NCBI RefSeq assembly: GCF_002367995.1
Contig: NZ_AP018207.1
Location: 558,001 to 622,000, forward strand
Length of the DNA stretch: 64,000 nucleotides
DNA from: Calothrix brevissima NIES-22
GTDB taxonomy: Bacteria; Cyanobacteriota; Cyanobacteriia; Cyanobacteriales; Nostocaceae
Reading direction: 5' to 3'
Below, in pieces: positions 32,231 through 41,083 of this stretch (its first letter is position 1; each line of letters opens with the position of its first letter). The notes under the pieces are model-generated. The model made no database searches. It saw only the letters and a program-made list of their open reading frames with translations, and was not told where the DNA came from. Position numbers and translations under genes: made by a program.

Positions 32231-35200
32231 ACCATCATAAGGATGGCGATCGCTATCTGTAGGATGAGCGATCGCACTCGATTTAACAACAGTCACCCTT
32301 ACTTGCTCATCTCCATCAGCGTCAGGTGGCGTACTTGGACGATTTGGTTTACCTTTTAAGAAGCGTGCTTCCAAATTCTTAATAATCACATACAACACCG
32401 GCACAATTAGCAAACTTAACACCGTTGCTACTAGTAAACCACCAAATAACGCCGTTCCCAACGACCAACGAGAAGCAGAACCAGCGCCAGAAGCAGTGAC
32501 TAGGGGGAAAAATCCCAGCAGTGACGCCGAGGAAGTCATGACAATCGGGCGAAATCTTTCTTGGGCGGCGGTTAAAGCAGCTTGGGGAATTGACATTCCT
32601 TGCTCTAAGGCTTGGTTAGCAAACTCGACAATCAAAATGGCGTTTTTGGAAGCCAAGCCAATTAACATCACTAAAGCGACGTTGGCGTAAACATCATTCA
32701 CCAAACCGCGCAAAGCTAAAGAACTCAACGCACCCAACAACGCCAATGGTACAGTTAACAAAATAATCGCTGGGTCAATATAACTTTCATACTGGGCGGA
32801 GAGGGTGAGAAACACCATCACAATCCCGAAGCCAAATATCAAAATCCCCAAATTACCTGCGGATAATTCTTCCCTAGCGGTTCCCGTCCAATCGCTACCT
32901 ACACCAGGTAAAGCGGTTGCAGTTACAGCTTGCTGCATAGCTTGAATTGCTTGTCCGCTACTGAAACCTTGAGCTTCCCTACCTTGAATATTTATAGCAC
33001 GGAAGCCATTGTAGTGAGATATTACCGATGGCCCGGTAATTGGTGTCAGCTTTGCTACCTCACTCAAGCGGATCATTTGATCGTTTGCCGATCGCACATA
33101 CAACTGATTAATATCATTTGGCGATCGCCTATAATTCCCCTCAGCTTGGACGTACACTCGATAACTTTGTTGTCCCAAGGTAAAATCGTTAACATACTGG
33201 GAACCTATCGCCGCACCCAAGGTATTTACAGCTTGCTGAAAATCTACATTCAACGCTTGCAGACGATTGCGGTCGAAATCAATTTGAAATTGGGGAGTGC
33301 TGGCGGTAAACTGGGTAAATACTCCCCCTCTCAGGGCTGGTTGTTGGTTAGCTTGGGCGATGATGGCTTGAGCATTGGCATTAAAATCATCAATTGTTAA
33401 TCGCCCATTGGTACGGTCTTCCAACTGTAACTCAAAACCGCCCAAAGTACTAAAACCTTGAATTGGTGGGGGATTGACGGCGGTGATAATTGCTTGGGGG
33501 ATGGTTTGGAATGCACCATTAATCCGCCCTAAAATTGCTGAAGCACTTTGTTCCTTTTGTTTGCGTTCTTCCCAAGGTTTCAGCTTGGCGAAAAATACCC
33601 CGCGATTTGAGCCGCTACCCGCAAAGCCAAAGCCGGAAGTCGCAAAGACATTATCAATTTCCGGTTCTTTTTGGAGAATGGCCTCCAACTTGGTAATTAC
33701 ATCATCAGTGTAAGCTAGAGAAACCCCATCTGGTGCTTGAATAATCCCCAAAACAATCCCCTGATCCTCAGTCGGGACAAATCCTGTGGGGACATGGGTA
33801 AACATAAAATAAGTCCCAGCTAAACCGACGACAAATAAAGCCACCACAGCATAACGCAGGCGAATTAAGAAATTAACTATCGCTAAATAGCGGCGAATAA
33901 TCCATGCCAAAATTTGATTAAACTTATTGAAAAACCAACCCAAGGGGCCGCGTTTCGGTTGAGGTGGACGCAGCAGGATTGCAGACATGCTGGGAGTGAA
34001 AGATAAAGCGTTAAATGTGGAGATAGCGATAGAAAAGGCAATAACTAAGGCGAATTGTTGATACATTTTCCCTGTAGAACCAGGGAAAAAGGCGACAGGA
34101 ATAAACACCGCCATTAATACTAGAGATGTGGCGATTACAGCACCCGTTAATTCCTCCATTGCTTCAAAGGAAGCTTGTAAAGGCCTCACACCTTGTTCAA
34201 TTTTACCCGCGATCGCTTCCACAACAATAATCGCATCATCAACTACTAACCCAGTGGCTAAGATTAAGCCAAATAAAGTTAAATTATTCAGGGAAAATTT
34301 AAAGATATAGGCGAATGCTAACGCCCCAATTAAAGACACAGGAATCGCAATAATTGGAATAATTGTGGCGCGCCAGTCTTGGAGAAACAGAAAAATTACC
34401 AAGACAACTAATGCGATCGCTTCTACTAGAGTTTTTACCACCTCTTCTAGGGAAGCTTGGACAAATCCCACCGTATCGTAAACAATTTGAGTTTTTAAAC
34501 CAGGGGGAAAGTCCTTAATTAGTTCATTCATTTGCGCTTCAATGTTTTTCGCCACATCTAGCGCATTACTTCCCGGTGATTGATAAATCGCCATCCCGAT
34601 GGCGGGTTTACCATTATTTCGCGCATTACTACTGTAAGTCTCCGAGCCGAGTTCCGCCCGACCCACATCTTTGAGTTTAATTAAATTACCATCATTTCCA
34701 GCTTTAATTACTAAATTCTCAAACTCCGACGCATCCTTAAATTGTCCGTTCACCCGCAGAGGAATTTCATAACTTTGTCCGGGGGGTATGGGTGCTTGAC
34801 CGATAGTACCTGCCCCAGCGAGAATATTTTGCGATCGCAATGCTGTCGCCACATCCGCCACAGTTAATTGACGACTCGCCAACGCATTAGGGTCAAGCCA
34901 TAACCGCATTGCATAGCGTTTTTCACCAAAAATCGTCAAATCTCCCACCCCAGGAGTACGCAGCAGTTGATCGCGTAAATTTAAATCAATATAATTACTA
35001 ATAAATAGCGGATCATACTCGTTATTTTCCGCGTAAAAGGTATACACCAACAAAATACTCGTCGAAGCCGTTTGTGCCGTTACCCCCAATTGTTGCACGC
35101 TGGTGGGTAAGCGGGGTGTCGCCCTAGCGATGCGATTTTGCACGTTTACCTGGTCAATATTTTTATCAGTTCCCGACCCAAAATATACGGAGATTTGACT

Positions 35201-35464
35201 ACTCCCCGCAGAACTATTCGAGGTCATATACTGCATCCCCTCAACACCGTTAAGCTGACGCTCTAACGCTGTCGTCACCGCACTTTCCACCGTCGCCACA
35301 TCCGCCCCAGTATAGTTAGCTGACACCTGGACGCGAATCGGCGCAATATCAGGTAAGTAGTTTAAGGGTAGTAAAGGAATACACACACCACCCAAAATCA
35401 GAATTAGTAGAGAACAAACGGTAGTTAATACCGGGCGTTTGATAAAATTATTCGCAATCGACAC
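32222..35464 (-). CDS. RND-family multidrug efflux permease (HAE1 type)
   Basis: 1080 aa, slightly longer than the usual 1030-1060. It begins MSIANNFIKRPVLTTVCSLL, the first membrane helix of AcrB-like pumps, and shows two homologous halves, each with a large periplasmic loop. ATGLVVDDAIIVVEAI in helix IV carries the paired aspartates of proton relay, and GLASKNAILIVEFANQ is the second-half counterpart. PTGFVPTEDQGIVL opens the second porter loop. It exports drugs or hydrophobic compounds with the adaptor encoded 11 bp upstream and an outer-membrane TolC-type channel encoded elsewhere. The last few codons (ending DGNS) are contributed by the inverted-repeat element at 32051-32230. Confidence 0.95.
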   Translation of the reverse strand: MSIANNFIKRPVLTTVCSLLILILGGVCIPLLPLNYLPDIAPIRVQVSANYTGADVATVESAVTTALERQLNGVEGMQYMTSNSSAGSSQISVYFGSGTDKNIDQVNVQNRIARATPRLPTSVQQLGVTAQTASTSILLVYTFYAENNEYDPLFISNYIDLNLRDQLLRTPGVGDLTIFGEKRYAMRLWLDPNALASRQLTVADVATALRSQNILAGAGTIGQAPIPPGQSYEIPLRVNGQFKDASEFENLVIKAGNDGNLIKLKDVGRAELGSETYSSNARNNGKPAIGMAIYQSPGSNALDVAKNIEAQMNELIKDFPPGLKTQIVYDTVGFVQASLEEVVKTLVEAIALVVLVIFLFLQDWRATIIPIIAIPVSLIGALAFAYIFKFSLNNLTLFGLILATGLVVDDAIIVVEAIAGKIEQGVRPLQASFEAMEELTGAVIATSLVLMAVFIPVAFFPGSTGKMYQQFALVIAFSIAISTFNALSFTPSMSAILLRPPQPKRGPLGWFFNKFNQILAWIIRRYLAIVNFLIRLRYAVVALFVVGLAGTYFMFTHVPTGFVPTEDQGIVLGIIQAPDGVSLAYTDDVITKLEAILQKEPEIDNVFATSGFGFAGSGSNRGVFFAKLKPWEERKQKEQSASAILGRINGAFQTIPQAIITAVNPPPIQGFSTLGGFELQLEDRTNGRLTIDDFNANAQAIIAQANQQPALRGGVFTQFTASTPQFQIDFDRNRLQALNVDFQQAVNTLGAAIGSQYVNDFTLGQQSYRVYVQAEGNYRRSPNDINQLYVRSANDQMIRLSEVAKLTPITGPSVISHYNGFRAINIQGREAQGFSSGQAIQAMQQAVTATALPGVGSDWTGTAREELSAGNLGILIFGFGIVMVFLTLSAQYESYIDPAIILLTVPLALLGALSSLALRGLVNDVYANVALVMLIGLASKNAILIVEFANQALEQGMSIPQAALTAAQERFRPIVMTSSASLLGFFPLVTASGAGSASRWSLGTALFGGLLVATVLSLLIVPVLYVIIKNLEARFLKGKPNRPSTPPDADGDEQVRVTVVKSSAIAHPTDSDRHPYDGNS

Positions 35465-35475
35465 AAGCGTTTGTC

Positions 35476-36780
35476 CTAATTTTCAGATTGTGGTTGAATT
35501 GGTGTGCCTTCTCGTAATTTGAGAATCCCAGAGGTAACAATGGTTTCCCCTGGTTTTAGCCCTTCGAGGACTTGGTAATTTGTCCCTTGAATATCACCCA
35601 GCCTGACTAAGCGTTGATGCACAACTTGCTGCGGTTTGCCATTCACCGTCGTATTTTCCGTCACAAACACAAAACTTTGTCCCCCAATCCGGGAAATCGC
35701 CACAGTCGGAATTAAAATACCCGGTTGACGATTCCAAATCACCCGCCCTTGCACATATTGCCCATCCCGTAATCTCCCTTGGGAATTAGCAAACCTCGCC
35801 TTACTCAAAATCGACTGTTGATTAGGACTTACCGTCGGTGAAATGTAGTTAATTGACCCCGTACCGATCGCCTTTTGGGTGGTAGGATCGATTAACTGCA
35901 CCGGTAAGCCAACACGCAATTGTTTCAAGCGATTGGAAGGTACAGACAAATTCAAATCCAGGGCATCATTTTGAGTAATTGTGGTAATTGTTTGCCCAGT
36001 ATTCACATAATCCCCCACCTTCACCGGGAATTCACCGACAACACCAGTAATCGGCGCTACCACTTGTTTTTGATTTACATTCACCTGTGCCGCCGCCGTA
36101 CTAGCTTGCGCCGCCCGGACATTCGCTTCCGCTTGGCGAATTGCTGCATTTCCCGCCGCCACTTCCTTATCAGCCGCTTGTAAATCCGCGATCGCCGCTT
36201 GTAAATTATTTCTCGCCAAATCTAACTGCTGTCTTGCTTGTGCGCCCTCAGCCACCAATTGTTGCGTGCGGTTAAATTGGGTACGTTGTAACTCCACATT
36301 TGCCGCCGCCTTAGTGCGTTGCGCCTGGGCTTGCTGGAGTTGAGCTTGAGCCGTTTTCAACCCAGCTTGAGATGCATTCGCAGCTGCGATCGCACTCGCC
36401 ACATTCGCCTGAGTTTGATCTAAACTTAAAGCAGCAATCGGCGTACCCTTCTGCACCCGTTGCCCGCTAGAGACAAAAATCGTCTCAATTCGTCCTTGAA
36501 TTTGTGGTTGTAACGTCACCTTTTGCTGCGCTTCCAACGCCCCTACAAAATCCGAACTTTCCTCCGTCGTACTCGTACCAACTTGCTTAACCTCCACAGG
36601 TAAAGCCGAATTTTTCGCAGCAGGAGCAGCAGGCGGAGCAGCCGAACGCTGATTGCCAAAGCGAGAAAATATACTCATCCCAGCAATAGCTAAAACCAAA
36701 CCTAACCCCAACCCCACCAACAACCCCTGTTTACCCGAAAGCTTTTTGGGAATAAAATCATTAATCTTCGGCGTCTCCAC
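35476..36780 (-). CDS. RND efflux periplasmic adaptor (HlyD/AcrA family)
   Basis: 434 aa. The frame is open further upstream, but GGAGG at 36789-36793 lies 8 bases before GTG 36780, giving METPKINDFIPKK and a proper single N-terminal membrane helix (LLVGLGLGLVLAIAGMSIF). Next come the lipoyl half-motifs (KVTLQPQIQGRIETIFVSSG and VVAPITGVVGEFPVKVGDYV), separated by a long Ala/Gln-rich coiled coil (about 120-230) that bridges to the outer-membrane channel. A beta-barrel and membrane-proximal domain follow (QGTNYQVLEGLKPGETIVTSG). The start codon of the pump gene lies 11 bp past the stop, so the two form an operon. Confidence 0.93.
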   Translation of the reverse strand: METPKINDFIPKKLSGKQGLLVGLGLGLVLAIAGMSIFSRFGNQRSAAPPAAPAAKNSALPVEVKQVGTSTTEESSDFVGALEAQQKVTLQPQIQGRIETIFVSSGQRVQKGTPIAALSLDQTQANVASAIAAANASQAGLKTAQAQLQQAQAQRTKAAANVELQRTQFNRTQQLVAEGAQARQQLDLARNNLQAAIADLQAADKEVAAGNAAIRQAEANVRAAQASTAAAQVNVNQKQVVAPITGVVGEFPVKVGDYVNTGQTITTITQNDALDLNLSVPSNRLKQLRVGLPVQLIDPTTQKAIGTGSINYISPTVSPNQQSILSKARFANSQGRLRDGQYVQGRVIWNRQPGILIPTVAISRIGGQSFVFVTENTTVNGKPQQVVHQRLVRLGDIQGTNYQVLEGLKPGETIVTSGILKLREGTPIQPQSEN

Positions 36781-37109
36781 TTGCTCACCCTCCAACAGCC
36801 CAAGCAAAATTAACCAGATGTGACAATAAACACATCTAGCTTTTTCACAATGCATGAAATTAAAGTTGCTACTTCCTGACAAAGTAACAACCATTTCCGA
36901 ATCCGCAGCAATGTGAATAACTATAGAACAGAATAGATTTTTACTTTCTCTCTCATTAGTAAGAAAGTAATCTCGTCTCAGGTGAATTAGAAACGCCTCT
37001 GATTAATATTCCTGCAAACTTGGCGTCCTTGGCGTCTTGGCGGTTCAATCTAGTTATAATTCCCTCATCTGTGCAAAAACCCCAAAATCCTCTTTCCCCC
37101 TACCTTTTT
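36781..37109. other. Intergenic region upstream of the RND operon
   Basis: 329 bp. It should contain the RND operon promoter; an inverted ACTTTCT...AGAAAGT pair at about 36951-36968 is a possible regulator site. A GGCGTCCTTGGCGTCTTGGCG repeat-like string lies at about 37023-37042. Nothing else recognised. Confidence 0.4.
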
Positions 37110-37781
37110 TCATCTCTCAATAGCCACATCAGGAACTCGACTCCACTCATTCCACGAACCATCATAATTTCTCACCAGGGGATAACCCAGTAAATATTTC
37201 AACACAAACCATGTAAAACCCGATCGCCCACCAATAGCACAGTAAGGGATAATTTCTTTATCCGGTGTAATTCCCTGACTAGCGTACAGTGCTTGTAACT
37301 GGGCAAAAGACTTAAAAGTTCCATGCTCCACATGTACAGCACCAGGAATATGTCCAGCGCGTTCATTCCCCACAGGCGGTTGATCGAAAAAGAATTCACC
37401 ACGATATTCTGCAAGCGATCGCACATCCAACAATACCCGATTTGGATTACCTATCGATGCTTGAACTTCTTCCAGAAATATTCGCTTTTGTGGATCAATA
37501 TCTGAGATAAAATACTCACTTGGTGGAAAATCTGATAAACCTGTTGCTACCGGGAGATTTTCCGCCATCCATTTTTGATATCCCCCATTCAGCACCAGGA
37601 CATTCTCATGTCCAAAAACTTTTAACAACCAAAAAATCCAAGCTCCCGTACCCGGGATTGCATCTGAATCGTCAAACACCTCAGTTTCTTGCTTAGGACG
37701 ATAAACAAACACAGTTTGCTCATAAAGCAAAGCTGGGTAAAAATTTATATTTATCCAGGAATAACAGCTTGGCGATCGCAT
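37110..37781 (-). pseudogene. N-terminally truncated two-domain sulfurtransferase (rhodanese)
   Basis: 223 codons. From GAWIFWLLKVFGHENVLVLNGG onward the protein matches the second part of domain 1 and all of domain 2 of thiosulfate/3-mercaptopyruvate sulfurtransferases, including the active-site loop PYCAIGGRSGF (Cys-x-x-Gly-x-Arg type) and YLLGYPLVRNYDGSW. About 80-100 residues that should precede it are missing, and the first 45 residues look like scrambled or foreign sequence (FYPALLYEQTVFVY). The upstream DNA is the 42-bp tandem repeat array. It may be a decayed gene or a still-active single-domain remnant, because the catalytic domain is complete. Confidence 0.65.
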
Positions 37782-37830
37782 TGTTGGTATAACTTAGCAT
37801 AAGTTCTCATTCATTCACAAAGAAAAAAGC

Positions 37831-38047
37831 CTCATTAACCAGTATCAAAGACTCGACGACGAGGAAAAAAGCCTCATTAATCAGTATCAAAGACTCGACG
37901 ACGAGGAAAAAAGCCTCATTAATCAGTATCAAAGACTCGACGACGAAGAAAAAAACCTCATTAATCAGTATCAAAGACTCATTCACGAAGAAAAAAGCCT
38001 CATTAACCAGTATCAAAGACTCGACGACGAAGAAAAAAACCTCATTA
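37831..38047. repeat. 42-bp tandem repeat array (five copies) with an in-frame 14-residue periodicity
   Basis: Five adjacent 42-bp copies start at 37831, 37873, 37915, 37957 and 37999, followed by a partial one at 38041; a degenerate partial copy precedes the first. On the plus strand one frame reads LINQYQRLDDEEKS per copy, two heptads of an ideal coiled coil. This frame has no start codon (a TAG lies just upstream of a CAT-AAG opening). On the minus strand another frame stays open for 115 codons as ESLILINEAFFF-like repeats. Probably non-coding or a gene remnant. Confidence 0.8.
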
Positions 38048-38181
38048 ATGCCCAATGCCCTCTCGCCCAATGACGCCACTTGCTTCAAGCCGGGAAACCC
38101 GTCCAACGCAGTGGCTCCCCAATGCCCCAAAACTAGCGTACAATTATTGTCCATCCCGCATCTGCTACCCCCTCAACGCCC

Positions 38182-39693
38182 ATGTATTGTGACTACCTGG
38201 TTCAAATTCTCACTGCTCGTGTATATGATGTTGCCCAGGAAACACCCTTAGAGTATGCACCAAATCTTTCTCGCAGACTCAACAATAAGCTGTTGCTGAA
38301 ACGGGAAGATATGCAATCAGTATTTTCTTTTAAACTGCGTGGCGCTTATAACAAAATGGTAAACCTGCCACCAGATTTATTAAAGCAAGGTGTGATTGCT
38401 GCATCGGCAGGAAATCATGCTCAAGGTGTGGCTTTATCTGCCAGTCGTTTAGGAACTCAAGCTATTATTGTCATGCCAGTGACTACACCCCAGGTAAAAG
38501 TAGATGCTGTCAAAGCACGGGGGGGACATGTAGTTTTACATGGTAATACCTACGATGATGCTTATGCTTATGCTCGTCAACTAGAAGCGGAAAAAGGACT
38601 GACCTTTATTCACCCCTTTGACGACCCGGATGTAATTGCCGGTCAAGGTACAATTGGCATGGAAATTTTACGCCAATATCAACAACCCATTCATGCAATC
38701 TTTGTCGCCATTGGTGGTGGGGGACTGATAGCGGGAATTGCCGCTTATGTCAAGCGATTGCGTCCAGAAATTAAGATCATTGGTGTGGAACCGGTAGATG
38801 CAGACGCGATGAGTCAATCCCTCAAAGCCGGAAAGCGGGTGCGATTATCCCAGGTAGGTTTATTTGCGGATGGTGTAGCGGTGCGGGAAGTGGGAGAGGA
38901 AACCTTTCACCTGTGTCAGCAATATGTAGATGAAATCATTTTGGTAGATACTGACGATACCTGCGCCGCCATTAAAGATGTATTTGAAGATACGCGATCA
39001 ATTTTAGAACCTGCGGGAGCATTGGCGATCGCAGCTGCTAAAGCCTATGCAGAACGAGAACAAATCGAGGGACAAACCTTAGTAGCTGTGGCTTGCGGTG
39101 CAAATATGAACTTTGACCGGTTGCGGTTTGTGGCTGAACGCGCCGAACTTGGGGAACGCCGGGAAGCGATATTTGCAGTTACCATCCCGGAAGCAAGGGG
39201 AAGTCTGCGGAAGTTTTGTGAATGTATTGGCGATCGCAATTTAACTGAGTTTAACTATCGCATTGCTAGCGCCCAAGAAGCACATATTTTTGTGGGTTTG
39301 CAAATTCAAAACCGCGCTGATGCAGTCAAGATGGGAGAAACCTTTGAAGGCTGCGGTTTTCAAACTCTTGACTTAACCGACGACGAACTGACAAAACTAC
39401 ATCTGCGTCACATGGTAGGCGGACATTCACCATTAGCAGAACATGAATTACTTTACCGCTTTGAGTTCCCCGAACGCCCAGGTGCATTAATGAAATTCGT
39501 CGGTTCCATGAGTCCCAACTGGAATATTAGTATGTTCCATTACCGGAATAATGGGGCAGATTACGGAAAAATTGTCGTTGGTATTCAAGTTCCACCGCAA
39601 GAGATGACGGAGTGGCAGGCGTTTTTGGATACCCTGGGTTATCAGTATTGGGATGAAAATCAGAATCCAGCCTACAAGCTATTTTTGGGGTAG
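38182..39693 (+). CDS. ilvA: Threonine ammonia-lyase, biosynthetic
   Basis: 503 aa, the length of the long, allosteric IlvA. It deaminates threonine to 2-oxobutanoate, the first step to isoleucine. PLP-binding Lys51 lies in VFSFKLRGAYNKM. The asparagine loop ASAGNHAQGVA and the phosphate-binding glycine stretch AIGGGGLIAGIA are intact. The C-terminus (about 330-503) holds two ACT-like regulatory domains (EARGSLRKFCECIGD and ERPGALMKFVGSM) that give isoleucine feedback. The ATG at 38182 fits the family's N-terminus (YLVQILTARVYDVAQETPL). It lies just downstream of the 42-bp array, with the promoter probably within 38048-38181. Confidence 0.96.
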   Translation: MYCDYLVQILTARVYDVAQETPLEYAPNLSRRLNNKLLLKREDMQSVFSFKLRGAYNKMVNLPPDLLKQGVIAASAGNHAQGVALSASRLGTQAIIVMPVTTPQVKVDAVKARGGHVVLHGNTYDDAYAYARQLEAEKGLTFIHPFDDPDVIAGQGTIGMEILRQYQQPIHAIFVAIGGGGLIAGIAAYVKRLRPEIKIIGVEPVDADAMSQSLKAGKRVRLSQVGLFADGVAVREVGEETFHLCQQYVDEIILVDTDDTCAAIKDVFEDTRSILEPAGALAIAAAKAYAEREQIEGQTLVAVACGANMNFDRLRFVAERAELGERREAIFAVTIPEARGSLRKFCECIGDRNLTEFNYRIASAQEAHIFVGLQIQNRADAVKMGETFEGCGFQTLDLTDDELTKLHLRHMVGGHSPLAEHELLYRFEFPERPGALMKFVGSMSPNWNISMFHYRNNGADYGKIVVGIQVPPQEMTEWQAFLDTLGYQYWDENQNPAYKLFLG

Positions 39694-39796
39694 AAATTAA
39701 ACAGATGTGTAGGGTGACCTTCTAATGGTGCGTTAGCCTATGACATAAGACACCCTACATTTTAAGTCCTTTTAGATAAAGGCAAGGCAATAATTT

Positions 39797-40414
39797 ATGA
39801 GTCAAACCTTACGCAAAATAGTTACATTTGATGAATTCGTAGCTAAATATCCAGATAACACAGGGAAACGTTACGAATTATATGATGGGGTAGTAGTTGA
39901 AATGCCACAGCCACTAGGAAATCATGAAGAGGTAGTTGGATTTTTAGCTACAAAAATTACTTTAGAATATAGTCGTTTAAATCTGCCATATGGCATACCA
40001 AAAACAGTATTAGTTAAACCAATTGAAAACGAATCAGCTTACTCACCAGATGTGCTGATATTAAATCGACCTAATTTAGTAAATGAGTCTCGCTGGAAAA
40101 AAGAATCAACTGTCAGCCTTGCAGCATCTATTCCTTTAGTGATTGAAGTAGTGAGTAATAATTGGCGTGATGATTATCATAAAAAATATGCCGATTATGA
40201 AGAAATGGGAATTCCTGAATATTGGATTGTTGATTATGCTGCTTTAGGTGGTAGGGAGTTTATAGGGAAACCCAAAGAACCAACAATCTTAGTTTGCTGT
40301 TTGGATGAAGGTGAATATCAAATTAGAAAATTTCGCTCTCAAGAACGCATCGAATCACCAACTTTTCCCGAATTAAATTTAACCGCCGAAGAGATTTTTC
40401 AAGCTGGAGGTTGA
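39797..40414 (+). CDS. Uma2-family (DUF820) putative endonuclease
   Basis: 205 aa. Family landmarks: FDEFVAKYPDNTGKRYELYDGVVVEMPQP at the N-terminus, YSPDVLIL (first acidic metal position), PLVIEVVSNNWRDDYHKKYADYEEMGIPEYWIVDY (second acidic strand and the conserved Lys region). Diverged from the 8314-8952 protein, so a separate lineage. It is followed directly by a truncated DNA methyltransferase frame, an association that fits the mobile or restriction-linked context of many Uma2 genes. GGTGCGTTAGCC/ACACCCTAC repeat DNA lies between ilvA and this gene. Confidence 0.88.
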   Translation: MSQTLRKIVTFDEFVAKYPDNTGKRYELYDGVVVEMPQPLGNHEEVVGFLATKITLEYSRLNLPYGIPKTVLVKPIENESAYSPDVLILNRPNLVNESRWKKESTVSLAASIPLVIEVVSNNWRDDYHKKYADYEEMGIPEYWIVDYAALGGREFIGKPKEPTILVCCLDEGEYQIRKFRSQERIESPTFPELNLTAEEIFQAGG

Positions 40415-40440
40415 TTAACTTAGAGACTAAGCAAACTCTG

Positions 40441-40704
40441 ATGCTTCAACCAATCAGTAGAGAAACGAAATTTAAAAGTTTGGTAGAATCCTCTACTATA
40501 AACTTACTTCGTGAAGTAGAACTTTTGAGGATTAGCGCTAGCAGGAAACAGGAGCAAAAACTCAAGGGAAAACTCGGTCAATTTTTCACTCCCGCGCCAG
40601 TAGCAGAATTAATGGCTGGGATGTTTAACAAGCTGAATCTACGCCCCATTAATAGTCCAAAAACTGTACTGAAATTACTACATAATTATCAAACTAATGA
40701 ATAG
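40441..40704 (+). pseudogene. N-terminal remnant of an adenine-specific DNA methyltransferase
   Basis: 88 codons from the ATG at 40441 (the frame also reaches a TTG overlapping the Uma2 stop). REVELLRISASRKQEQKLKGKLGQFFTPAPVAELMAGMF is the recognisable entry to type I/II N6-adenine methyltransferases, where LGQFFTP precedes the SAM-binding DPxxGxG motif. Here the frame diverges after NLRPINSPKTV and stops, so motif I, the NPPY catalytic motif and the target-recognition part are all absent. Therefore a dead fragment of a restriction-modification gene; nothing resembling the rest is seen downstream, where a MITE-like element begins 31 bp later. Confidence 0.7.
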
Positions 40705-40735
40705 CAAAACATTAAATATAACTGGCAATATGCTG

Positions 40736-40887
40736 TATATAGCCCAATACGGTTCAGTTAAGGATAATCGTAGGTTGGGTTGAACGAAGTGAAACCCAAC
40801 AAAACCTCGGAAATGTTGGGTTTCGTTCCTCAACCCAACCTACACAGTTTAAGGTTTTCAAGGCTAACTGAACTGTATTGGTATATA
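40736..40887. mobile_element. 152-bp MITE-like inverted-repeat element
   Basis: Left arm TATATAGCCCAATACGGTTC (continuing AGTTA) at 40736-40760 and right arm CTAACTGAACTGTATTGG (continuing TATATA) at 40864-40887 are inverted copies with a few mismatches. The interior is two opposed copies of the GTAGGTTGGGTTGA repeat, so the whole can fold into one long hairpin. It follows the methyltransferase remnant. Confidence 0.65.
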
Positions 40888-41001
40888 GCCAGTTGATGAG
40901 GTATAGATAATAGTTGATTGTAGGGGCACTGGCACTGCCATGCCCCGAAGCGCGTACCTCATTTACCTGAAATATGTTGTAGGGTAAATAAGAGCCAAAT
41001 A
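40888..41001 (+). repeat. Shared upstream block, copy C
   Basis: About 110 bp containing GTTGATTGTAGGG, CCATGCCCCGAAGCGCGTAC and TTACCTGAAATATG. An equivalent block lies at 47906-48029. This copy ends 82 bp before the haemagglutinin-like gene. The core around CGAAGCGCGTACCTCATTTA is identical in both. Confidence 0.75.
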
Positions 41002-41083
41002 TATTTCAGAAAATGCCAAACAAGCTAGGATAGTAATGATATCAATTAAACGTTGGGCTTTCATGACTATTTATATATAACTC

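Noticed and set aside
35476-36894. Long N-terminus for the RND adaptor (extra 38 residues)
   Set aside because: Those residues are Cys- and His-rich and precede a strong ribosome binding site for GTG 36780, which gives the normal adaptor N-terminus.
37831-38047. CRISPR-like look of regularly spaced repeats
   Set aside because: Copies are directly adjacent with no unique spacers, and the period equals the repeat length. No cas genes nearby.
37807-38154. Minus-strand 115-codon frame across the 42-bp repeats
   Set aside because: Composition (ESLILINEAFFF repeats) is only the translation of the tandem array; no ribosome binding site, and the first 35 residues translate unrelated DNA upstream of ilvA.
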